A DNA stretch of 5,108 nucleotides from Chloroflexia bacterium (lineage in GTDB: Bacteria > Chloroflexota > Chloroflexia > QHBQ01 > JADMIH01). Position numbers and translations under genes: made by a program. The notes below the pieces were generated by a model that worked only from the letters and a program-made list of their open reading frames with translations, had not been told where the DNA came from and did no database searches. This document shows, in pieces, positions 1 to 4,967 of this stretch (position 1 is its first letter; each line of letters starts with the position of its first letter). The stretch covers positions 1 to 5,108 of the forward strand of contig JAICKM010000529.1 of assembly GCA_025927935.1 (NCBI GenBank), read 5' to 3'.

Positions 1-2
1 AA

Positions 3-30
3 TCTCTGCGTCCTCGGCGCCTCTGCGGTG
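3..30. repeat. Degenerate CTCTGCG-type dispersed repeat fragment
   Basis: Three related heptamers follow each other at 8-9 bp spacing: CTCTGCG (4-10), CTCGGCG (13-19) and CTCTGCG (21-27), then GTG. Strings of this form ('CTCTGCG ... CTCTGCGGTG') are, from memory, common dispersed intergenic repeats in Chloroflexota and some other phyla. The window cuts the element at its left side, so its full extent is unknown. Only one copy is visible here, so the dispersed nature is inference. Confidence 0.45.
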
Positions 31-34
31 CAAT

Positions 35-54
35 CAGGATATGACAGGATATGA
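35..54. repeat. Perfect tandem duplication of a 10-bp unit
   Basis: The unit CAGGATATGA occurs twice back to back (35-44 and 45-54) without mismatch. It is followed by the partly related ACGGAT and CCGGATG. The two copies lie in non-coding DNA about 130 bp before the moeA start. It may be a slippage product at the edge of the adjacent repeat element. No regulatory role can be shown. Confidence 0.7.
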
Positions 55-168
55 ACGGATGCCGGATGGAGGGCGGGCGGTACGGAGCTTGCAGCAGCAA
101 CGGGCATCCGGTATTGCGCCGGGCGCGTGGATAACGATAGAACAGCACACCCTTGGGGATATTAGCGC

Positions 169-174
169 AGGAGG
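169..174 (+). promoter_or_regulatory. Ribosome binding site of moeA (decides a GTG start)
   Basis: AGGAGG ends 6 nt before the GTG at 181, which is ideal spacing. An ATG overlapping it at 179-181 is out of frame, and the next in-frame ATG (196) is 21 nt from the site. The GTG is therefore the preferred start. Confidence 0.8.
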
Positions 175-180
175 CCGAAT

Positions 181-1512
181 GTGAGCGCGACAAAGATGGG
201 AAGTATCACCGTGGGCGAGGCTCTCGCCTATATCCTGGGCCATTTCGCGCCGCTGCCGCCGGAACCCACGCCGCTTGCGGATGCCGACGGGCGCGTGCTG
301 GCCGATGACGTGACCTCCGACATCGACATCCCGCCGTTCGCCAATTCGGCCATGGACGGCTACGCCGTGCGCGCCGTCGATACCCAGGGCGCCGCCCGCG
401 CTACGCCGCGCACGTTGCGGGTGATCGGCAATGTGGCGGCGGGCTACGTGGCTGGGGCGGCAGTGGGGCCGGGCGAGGCGTTGCGCATCATGACCGGCGC
501 GCCGCTGCCGGACGGCGCCGACGCCGTGATCCGCTTCGAGGAAACCAGCGAGGGCGATGCTCTGCACGCGGGCGCCGCTCACGCGGGCAACCGTCCGCCC
601 GAAGGCGCGAAAGCGGCCTGGCGCGATGTGGCCGGCGCCACGGAAGTGCAACTATATGCCGGGGTGCAGACCTGGGACAACGTGCGCCACGCAGGCGAAG
701 ACGTGCGCCGCGGCCAGGTGGTGCTGGCGCGCGGCACGGTGATCCGGCCCTTCGAGGTGGCGCTACTGGCCGCCGTGGGGCATCCGCAGGTGCTCACCCA
801 CCGCCGCCCACGCGTGGCGATCCTCTCCACCGGAGACGAACTGGTGGACGTGGATCAGCCGGTGGGGCCGGGCCAGATCCGCAACAGCAACAGCTACGGG
901 CTGGCCGCCCAGGTGCGCGCCGCCGGCGGGGTGCCCATCCTGCTCGGCATCGCCCGCGACAACCTGGCGGAACTGACGGCGCGTGTCGAAGAGGGACTGG
1001 CCCAGGCGCCGGATCTGTTTGTCACCTCGGCGGGCGTCTCGGTCGGGGACTACGACATCGTGAAGGATGTGCTCGACCGGGAAGGCACGATGCACTTCTG
1101 GCAGGTGCGCATGAAGCCGGGCAAGCCGCTGGCCTTCGGCGTGGTGCGCGGGGTGCCGCTGCTGGGGCTGCCCGGCAACCCGGTCTCTTCGCTGGTGAGT
1201 ATGGAGCAGTTTGGCCGCCCGGCGATCCTGAAGATGCTGGGCCGCCCGCACCTGGCGCGGCCCGTCGTCACGGTGCGCGCGCTCGAAGCGATCCCCAACA
1301 AATCGGGGCGCGAACATTATATCCGTGCGATGGTCACGCGCAACGGGGATGGCGAGTACGAGGCGCGCAGCACCGGCGAACAGGGGTCGGGTATCCTGAC
1401 CTCGCTGACCCAGGCCAACGCCATGCTGATCGTCGAAGAGACGCGCACGCTGGTCCAGCCGGGCGAGACGGTGCGCGCCATCATGCTGGACTGGCCGGAG
1501 CAGGTTTTCTGA
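181..1512 (+). CDS. moeA: Molybdopterin molybdenumtransferase MoeA
   Basis: This cytoplasmic enzyme of molybdenum cofactor synthesis inserts molybdate into adenylylated molybdopterin, releasing AMP. The 443-residue product has the family landmarks in order: PPFANSAMDGYAVR (51-64), the MTGAPLPDGADAV loop (104-116), VRHAGEDVRRG (168-178), the MPT-binding-domain signature LSTGDELV (215-222) with GQIRNSNSYGL (231-241), SAGVSVGDYD (283-292), MKPGKPLAFG (311-320) and LGLPGNPVSSLVS (328-340). A C-terminal domain IV ends in GSGILTSLTQANAMLIV (402-418). Asp59, Thr105, Glu173 and Asp219 fall in the motifs that carry the active-site acids and threonine in characterised MoeA proteins. The protein is longer than the usual roughly 400-410 residues. 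The excess seems to lie at about 122-165, an Ala/Gly-rich linker before the AGED motif. The family's SGGVS reads SAGVS here. The GTG start is chosen from its AGGAGG site. No other molybdenum cofactor gene is in view. It converges on nadE after a 43-bp gap. Confidence 0.95.
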   Translation: MSATKMGSITVGEALAYILGHFAPLPPEPTPLADADGRVLADDVTSDIDIPPFANSAMDGYAVRAVDTQGAARATPRTLRVIGNVAAGYVAGAAVGPGEALRIMTGAPLPDGADAVIRFEETSEGDALHAGAAHAGNRPPEGAKAAWRDVAGATEVQLYAGVQTWDNVRHAGEDVRRGQVVLARGTVIRPFEVALLAAVGHPQVLTHRRPRVAILSTGDELVDVDQPVGPGQIRNSNSYGLAAQVRAAGGVPILLGIARDNLAELTARVEEGLAQAPDLFVTSAGVSVGDYDIVKDVLDREGTMHFWQVRMKPGKPLAFGVVRGVPLLGLPGNPVSSLVSMEQFGRPAILKMLGRPHLARPVVTVRALEAIPNKSGREHYIRAMVTRNGDGEYEARSTGEQGSGILTSLTQANAMLIVEETRTLVQPGETVRAIMLDWPEQVF

Positions 1513-1555
1513 TGCCCTCCGCTTCCCCGCCCGGCGTTGCGGCCCCGGATATCCT

Positions 1556-2407
1556 TTACCGGCCCCAGTCGCGCGGGTAGCGGAAGTCGATGCCGGGCGT
1601 GCGCGAACCGACTTTGGCGATAATCGGCATCATGCGCTTGTACTGCATGTTCTTGACCAGCTTGAGGATGCGCGCCACCAGGGCCTCGCTAAAACCTAAC
1701 TGCACCACGCGGTTGGCGTCCATGCGCTCATCGACCAGCAGGTAGAGCACCTGATCCACCTCGTCATACTGGATGCCCAGTTCGCTCTCATCGGTCTGGC
1801 CGGGCCAGAGATCGGCGCTGGGCTTTTTCTCCAGGATGGGCTGGGGCACGCCGACGGCGCGGGACAGGGCGCGCACCTGCGTCTTGTAGAGGTCGCCGAT
1901 GGGCTGGATCGACGCGGCGCTGTCGCCGTACCAGGTGGTGTAGCCCAGCAGGAACTCCGTCTTGTTGGACGTGCCGAGCACCAGCGCGCTCTGCGCCATC
2001 GACTGATCGAACAGCACGATCATGCGGGCGCGGGCCATCGCGTTGCCCTTGCGCCCGGCGGTAATATCAGGGAAGCGCTCGAACAGCGGTTCGACCATGG
2101 GCGTGATCTCGACCACCGTGCTGGGGATGTCCAGCGCCTCGACGCATAATTGCGCGTGCTCCAGGCTCGCCGGCGAGGACGTGCGATAGGGCATCATCAC
2201 CGCGAAAACGTTGTCGGGGCCAAGCGCCTCGGCGGCCAGGTAGAGGGCCAGGGCCGAGTCGATGCCGCCGGACAGGCCCAGCACGAGGCGGTTGAAGCCG
2301 AACTTGCGTGTCTCGTTACGGATAAACTCGACCAGCAGGCGGCGCGTGAGGTCGGGCGCGATAGCCAGCCGCTCGGCGACCGTGCTGTTAGTGACGGTAG
2401 TGGGCAT
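1556..2407 (-). CDS. nadE: NAD(+) synthase, PP-loop synthetase subunit
   Basis: NAD synthase catalyses the last step of NAD synthesis: nicotinic acid adenine dinucleotide is adenylylated with ATP and amidated to NAD, giving AMP and PPi. The 283-residue product has the ATP-pyrophosphatase PP-loop LGLSGGIDSALA (43-54). It also has GRKGNAMARARM (118-129), GTSNKTEFLLGYTTWYGDSA (145-164) and KKPSADLWPGQTDE (194-207) followed by LGIQYDEVD (210-218), all NadE signatures. The length matches single-domain NadE, and the protein has no glutaminase domain of its own. The nitrilase-superfamily gene just upstream probably supplies that activity. Only 11 bp separate the upstream stop from this ATG, and the stop overlaps the ribosome binding site, so the genes are very likely co-translated. 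A purely ammonia-dependent enzyme remains possible. No terminator hairpin is obvious in the 43 bp after the stop. Confidence 0.95.
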   Translation of the reverse strand: MPTTVTNSTVAERLAIAPDLTRRLLVEFIRNETRKFGFNRLVLGLSGGIDSALALYLAAEALGPDNVFAVMMPYRTSSPASLEHAQLCVEALDIPSTVVEITPMVEPLFERFPDITAGRKGNAMARARMIVLFDQSMAQSALVLGTSNKTEFLLGYTTWYGDSAASIQPIGDLYKTQVRALSRAVGVPQPILEKKPSADLWPGQTDESELGIQYDEVDQVLYLLVDERMDANRVVQLGFSEALVARILKLVKNMQYKRMMPIIAKVGSRTPGIDFRYPRDWGR

Positions 2408-2411
2408 GGGG

Positions 2412-2421
2412 CACCTCCTTA
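2412..2421 (-). promoter_or_regulatory. Stop/Shine-Dalgarno overlap coupling the nitrilase gene to nadE
   Basis: On the minus strand the sequence reads TAAGGAGGTG, followed by CCCC and the nadE ATG at 2407. The TAA is the stop codon of the nitrilase gene (2421-2419), and AAGGAGGTG is a near-perfect anti-SD match. GGAGG lies 6 nt from the start codon. A ribosome terminating on the first gene is thus placed directly on the nadE initiation site, a classic arrangement for translational coupling and roughly equal subunit output. Confidence 0.85.
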
Positions 2422-3342
2422 TTTGTCGCGTTCGGCGACGATGCGCGACAGCTCGCGCAGAACCAGGTCGGGCTTTTCATCGCGCACCAGGGGCAGGCTG
2501 CGCCGCCGCCAGCGGATGGCATCCGGGTCGACGCGAGCGGTGAGCAGAGCTTCCTCGAAGTGCGGGCCGCGCGCCAGTTCGGTGCCGTCGGGGCCGAACG
2601 CGCCGCTGTAGCCGCCGAACGCCACGCCGTCTTCATAGCCGACGCGATTGCAGTGGACCACGTAGGTGGTGAAGAACTCGGCAAACATACGGTGGGCCAG
2701 GGTGACGGCATAGGTTGTGTCCAGGTAATCGTCGCCGGGCTTGACGCCGCGGCCCGGTCCCGCCGATACTAGCAGCAACGTCTCGGCGCCGTCCTGCCAG
2801 AGCAGGTAGGGCGAGGAGATATGCCAGAAGTCCTCGCAGACCAGCATCCCCATGCGCCCGAAGCGGGTGTCGAAGGCGCGGATTTTGCGGCCCACGCCGA
2901 CATAGCGCATATCGTCGAACATGCCGTAGGTGGGCAGGTAGACTTTGCGATGCACATGCACCAGGCGGCCCCCGCTATAGTATGCCTGGCTGATGTAGTG
3001 GACGTAGCGCTCGTCCTCCTCGATGAAACCGACGACCAGGTCCATATGCCGGTCGGCGGCGGCGCCCGCCAGGCTGAGCAGGGGTAGCGCGTCGCAGCGC
3101 ATCGCCACGTCGTCCATGAGGTCTTGCAGATAATAGCCGGTCAGGCTGGCTTCAGGGAAGACCAGCAGATCGACCCCCCGCGTGGCGGCCTGCTCGATGT
3201 ATTCGTGGTGCTTCGCCAGGTTGCGCTCGACATCGCCCAGGGCCGGATTAATCTGCGCCAGGCCGATGGTGTAGGCAACGGCGGGCTCGCCGCTCGGTGA
3301 CCCCGCCGTATCCGTCCGCTCGAATTCAGATGTGTTGCTCAT
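2419..3342 (-). CDS. Nitrilase-superfamily carbon-nitrogen hydrolase, probable glutaminase subunit of NAD synthase
   Basis: The 307-residue product is a carbon-nitrogen hydrolase (nitrilase fold). Its Glu-Lys-Cys triad is visible: Glu64 in VFPEASLTGY (61-70), Lys133 in VHRKVYLPTYGMFDD (130-144) and Cys169 in MLVCEDFWH (166-174). NRVGYEDGVAFGGYSGAFGPDG (232-253) is the usual late strand/loop region. The core begins near YTIGLAQINP (24-33), after a Ser/Thr/Glu-rich N-terminal stretch that looks disordered. In glutamine-dependent NAD synthetases such a domain is fused to the N-terminus of NadE and hydrolyses glutamine to feed ammonia to it. Here it is a separate gene in the same order, directly before and coupled to nadE, so I infer an amidotransferase subunit. 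The start at 3342 has GGAGG 4 nt upstream. A longer reading frame (from a TTG at 3399) would translate part of the hairpin repeat and is disfavoured. A stand-alone amidase of another substrate (omega-amidase or carbamoyl amidase type) is the alternative. Confidence 0.85.
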   Translation of the reverse strand: MSNTSEFERTDTAGSPSGEPAVAYTIGLAQINPALGDVERNLAKHHEYIEQAATRGVDLLVFPEASLTGYYLQDLMDDVAMRCDALPLLSLAGAAADRHMDLVVGFIEEDERYVHYISQAYYSGGRLVHVHRKVYLPTYGMFDDMRYVGVGRKIRAFDTRFGRMGMLVCEDFWHISSPYLLWQDGAETLLLVSAGPGRGVKPGDDYLDTTYAVTLAHRMFAEFFTTYVVHCNRVGYEDGVAFGGYSGAFGPDGTELARGPHFEEALLTARVDPDAIRWRRRSLPLVRDEKPDLVLRELSRIVAERDK

Positions 3343-3346
3343 GCTA

Positions 3347-3351
3347 CCTCC
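3347..3351 (-). promoter_or_regulatory. Ribosome binding site of the nitrilase-superfamily gene (decides the start)
   Basis: Reading the minus strand, CGGAGGTAGC immediately precedes ATGAGCAAC. GGAGG is 4 nt from the ATG at 3342. The site selects this ATG over a 19-codon upstream extension that has no comparable site and runs through the repeat. Confidence 0.7.
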
Positions 3352-3387
3352 GCTATCTGGCCGCCACTGTGGTTCTGAGGGACGGCA

Positions 3388-3412
3388 GGCCGGTTTCAAA
3401 CCGGCCCCTACA
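3388..3412. repeat. Dispersed hairpin repeat, copy 1
   Basis: The core GGCCGGTTTCAAACCGGCC (3388-3406) is a perfect inverted repeat with 9-bp arms around one C, followed by CCTACA. All 25 bases are identical to copy 2 at 4914-4938, and identity stops sharply at both edges. The repeat lies 47 bp downstream of the glycosyltransferase stop and 45 bp before the nitrilase start. In RNA it would form a strong GC-rich stem. There is no T-run after it on either strand, so it is not a textbook Rho-independent terminator. I recall GTAGGGGCCGGTTTGAAACCGGCC-type repeats as numerous intergenic elements in Chloroflexota genomes. Confidence 0.85.
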
Positions 3413-3459
3413 CCGCGAAATTATTGTGGCTGCCGGGATTGCTTGCGCCGGTCAACCTG

Positions 3460-4668
3460 TTACCGGGTGTATGCGCGGCCTTTCCAGGTTACGCCCTCGC
3501 CGCTGATCAGCCGGCGCAGGCTGTCGAGCAGAATCAGGGTGAAGAGGACGATTCCCACCGGGAAAGTGACGGCCCAACCCACCGGCAACTCCAAAATCTG
3601 ATCGACCCGGCGCTTCATGGCAAGCAGCGCGGCGATCTGGATGCTGCTAAGCGCAAGATTCTGTCCGGCGGTCCGGTTGCGCAGTGTGGCTTGCAGATAG
3701 AAGGCGAAGAGGGCAAAGGGCAAGATGCCGCCGATGACCAGGCTGCCCAGTTGCATGACGCCCATCACCGGTTGCTTGCGCATCGACAGCAGTACATTCT
3801 TGCGCCAGCCCTCCCAGACTTCCGCGAAGTTCTGATACATCCGTACCCGCATCAGGTCCTGCCCGTTGGTCAGCCAGAGCCGGTAGCCGCTGCGCTTGAC
3901 CAGTTTGCCGAACTCCAGGTCCTCGCCGATAGCGTCGCGCACGGTGTCGATGCCGCCGACGACGTCGTAAACCGGGCGGCGCACGAGGATATACTGGCCG
4001 TTGGCGATGGCGGTGGGGTTGCGCGGATTGTTGACGAAGATTGGGTGGTAGAACGTCGAGATGCCCAGGAAGACGATGGGCATGATCAGGCGCTCGCCGG
4101 GGCCGGCCAGCACCATGCACGGCGCGAAAGTGAACAGATCCACGCCCCGCTCGACCGCGTCGTAGATCGCCGAGGCCAGGGCCACCGGCGCGTGCACGGT
4201 ATCGGCATCGGTGAACAGCAACCACTCGCCCTGGGCCACGGCGGCGCCCTGGGCCATGGCCCAGGGCTTGCCTTTCCAGCCCTCCGGCAACGGTTGGCCG
4301 GAGATCACGCGCAGCCGGGGATCGGCGGCGAACTCGTCCAGGATGCTCGGCGTGCTGTCGGTCGATTGATCGTCCACGACGATGACTTCATAGCGATCCG
4401 CCGGGTAGGACTGGCCCAGCAGGCTGGGCAGCAAATTGGGCAGATTGCGCTCTTCATTGCGACATGGCACGATGATCGAGACGAACGGCCACGCGGCCAG
4501 GCCGGACGGGGGCGGATCCGCGTCCGGCCCGGCGGCATGTTTGAGGACGGGATGCGGCGGTTGGCGGTACGACATACCCACGTTCACGCCCGCGGCGCCG
4601 ACCACCAGGGCCGTGTAGCCCACGAGCCAGGGGGTGGGCCGCGTCTCCGTCGATCTATGGCGCTTCAA
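3460..4668 (-). CDS. Membrane-anchored family 2 glycosyltransferase (CrtQ/HpnB-like)
   Basis: The 402-residue product is a GT2 (GT-A fold) glycosyltransferase expected at the cytoplasmic membrane. It has an N-terminal membrane segment (about 14-32). The catalytic domain carries VSIIVPCRNEERNLPNLL (63-80), YEVIVVDDQSTDST (93-106), the DXD-like LFTDADT (151-157), GEDLEFGKLVKRSGYRL (248-264) and YQNFAEVWEGWRKN (278-291), which replaces the QxxRW box. Three hydrophobic segments follow (about 300-325, 337-352 and 362-384). The C-terminus WKGRAY (395-400) is the closing motif I associate with the CrtQ/HpnB group, whose members act on carotenoid or hopanoid-type lipids. The acceptor and donor here cannot be told from sequence, and no carotenoid or hopanoid genes are nearby. 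The start is TTG. An in-frame TGA directly precedes it, so it is the first possible start in the frame, and AAGGA lies 6 nt upstream. Confidence 0.88.
   Translation of the reverse strand: MKRHRSTETRPTPWLVGYTALVVGAAGVNVGMSYRQPPHPVLKHAAGPDADPPPSGLAAWPFVSIIVPCRNEERNLPNLLPSLLGQSYPADRYEVIVVDDQSTDSTPSILDEFAADPRLRVISGQPLPEGWKGKPWAMAQGAAVAQGEWLLFTDADTVHAPVALASAIYDAVERGVDLFTFAPCMVLAGPGERLIMPIVFLGISTFYHPIFVNNPRNPTAIANGQYILVRRPVYDVVGGIDTVRDAIGEDLEFGKLVKRSGYRLWLTNGQDLMRVRMYQNFAEVWEGWRKNVLLSMRKQPVMGVMQLGSLVIGGILPFALFAFYLQATLRNRTAGQNLALSSIQIAALLAMKRRVDQILELPVGWAVTFPVGIVLFTLILLDSLRRLISGEGVTWKGRAYTR
4246..4267. repeat. 22-bp perfect palindrome inside the glycosyltransferase gene
   Basis: Bases 4246-4256 (GCCCTGGGCCA) are mirrored exactly by 4257-4267 with no loop. 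The left 15 bases also resemble 4228-4242, with one mismatch and an 18-bp offset. That offset corresponds in the protein to two successive hexapeptides, AMAQGA (137-142) and AVAQGE (143-148). It lies in the conserved stretch between the nucleotide-binding part and the DXD motif, so protein constraint plus GC-rich codons may explain it fully. Confidence 0.7.
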
Positions 4669-4674
4669 TCAAGA

Positions 4675-4684
4675 TCCTTCCTCC
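4675..4684 (-). promoter_or_regulatory. Ribosome binding site of the glycosyltransferase gene (decides a TTG start)
   Basis: The minus strand reads GGAGGAAGGA, then TCTTGA and the TTG at 4668. AGGA ends 6 nt before the start. The TGA in frame immediately before the TTG excludes any longer form. The next start candidates would cut into the N-terminal membrane segment. Confidence 0.7.
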
Positions 4685-4737
4685 GGACGCGGCGGCATCC
4701 CGCGATCCCCGCTTTGAGCGTAGTGCTTCAAGTATTA

Positions 4738-4815
4738 TTGTCACTCTGAGCGGAGCGAAGAGTCTCGTCTCTTTTGGGAACAAGACGAGATGCTTCACGG
4801 CGTTCAGTATGACAA
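4738..4815. repeat. 78-bp imperfect inverted repeat (TTGTCA...TGACAA element)
   Basis: Two 33-base arms (4738-4770 and 4783-4815) are inverted copies matching at 25 of 33 positions. The outer ends TTGTCA/TGACAA and the inner 8 bases TCTCGTCT/AGACGAGA match exactly, around a 12-base loop. The wording 'GTCA.TCTGAGCG.AGCGAAGAGTCTCG' resembles a dispersed element I recall from many bacterial genomes, including Chloroflexota. As RNA it would fold into a long hairpin. It begins 69 bp upstream of the glycosyltransferase start, so if the promoter at 4836-4865 is used it sits in that gene's 5' leader. I see no coding capacity or target-site duplication. Confidence 0.85.
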
Positions 4816-4835
4816 CGAAATGTGTTCCCGGAACC

Positions 4836-4865
4836 ATTATGCGGTATGATTCCGGCGCCCGTCAA
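4836..4865 (-). promoter_or_regulatory. Candidate sigma-70-type promoter toward the glycosyltransferase gene
   Basis: On the minus strand TTGACG (4865-4860) and CATAAT (4841-4836) each match consensus at 5 of 6 positions, with an 18-nt spacer. It is the best promoter-like pair I found in the window. Transcription would start near 4829, giving a leader of roughly 160 nt that contains the 78-bp inverted repeat. An 11-bp inverted repeat, GTTCC-C-GGAAC (4824-4834), is centred on the expected start point and could be an operator. Both calls rest on sequence pattern only. Confidence 0.4.
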
Positions 4866-4913
4866 ACACGCCTTTAACGCAACAAGATGCCCCCGGCGTA
4901 ATCCTGCCGCGCG

Positions 4914-4938
4914 GGCCGGTTTCAAACCGGCCCCTACA
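4914..4938. repeat. Dispersed hairpin repeat, copy 2
   Basis: This is identical over 25 bases to the copy at 3388-3412, with the same 19-base inverted core and trailing CCTACA. It lies 29 bp downstream of the stop of the partial minus-strand gene and in the same orientation relative to that gene as copy 1 has to the glycosyltransferase gene. A mobile or regulatory 3'-end hairpin is possible. No T-run follows. Confidence 0.85.
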
Positions 4939-4967
4939 TTGCACATCACTGCCCGCTGCGCCCGCAA

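Larger units (their letters stand above)
1..180. other. Non-coding leader region upstream of moeA with repeat debris
   Basis: I see no convincing gene in this stretch. Its first 30 bases are a degenerate CTCTGCG-type string and bases 35-54 are a 10-bp tandem duplication; both are listed separately. The rest is GC-rich with no strong promoter. The nearest candidate for a -35/-10 pair is TTGCGC at 114-119 with GATAGA at 136-141, which matches consensus at only about half the positions. A long reverse-strand reading frame enters this region from inside moeA, but it has no family resemblance and I treat it as a shadow. The moeA promoter is therefore either here in a non-consensus form or further upstream. 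Confidence 0.6.
3343..3459. other. Spacer between the glycosyltransferase stop and the nitrilase-nadE unit
   Basis: This 117-bp spacer holds a hairpin repeat (listed separately) and probably the promoter of the nitrilase-nadE unit. On the minus strand there is TTGACC at 3455-3450 (5 of 6 to the -35 consensus). An A/T-rich patch with AATAAT lies at 3425-3420 (5 of 6 to the -10). They are 24 nt apart, too far to work as a standard pair, so I do not call a promoter. The AATAAT patch is the only A/T-rich spot in the spacer. If it is a -10, the hairpin repeat lies in the leader of the mRNA. Confidence 0.4.

Noticed and set aside
114..141. TTGCGC/GATAGA as a moeA promoter
   Set aside because: Each hexamer matches consensus at only about 3 of 6 positions; such pairs arise often by chance.
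34..651. A 205-codon minus-strand open frame across the leader and the start of moeA
   Set aside because: It is antisense to conserved MoeA motifs, rich in Arg, His and Ala, lacks family resemblance, and overlaps the repeat debris.
1513..1555. Bidirectional terminator between moeA and nadE
   Set aside because: The gap is GC-rich, but I could find no stem with adequate arms followed by a T-run in either direction.
1512..1580. A 22-codon frame starting in an ATGA-type overlap with the moeA stop (TGATG)
   Set aside because: It has no Shine-Dalgarno site, runs into the antisense end of nadE, and its peptide shows nothing recognisable.
3388..3412. Hairpin repeat as a Rho-independent terminator
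   Set aside because: The stem is strong, but no T-run follows on either strand at either copy.
3420..3455. TTGACC and AATAAT as a promoter for the nitrilase-nadE unit
   Set aside because: Each hexamer is good alone, but the 24-nt spacing is far outside the 16-18 nt range.
3424..4749. A 441-codon plus-strand open frame opposite the glycosyltransferase gene
   Set aside because: It covers the glycosyltransferase gene in antisense, is rich in His, Gln, Asp and Ala with no domain pattern, and runs through the stop region and repeats. High GC content makes such long shadow frames common. The opposite strand has clear GT2 motifs.
3388..4938. The two identical 25-bp repeats as part of a CRISPR array
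   Set aside because: They are 1.5 kb apart with a gene between them, there are only two copies, and no cas-like gene is present.
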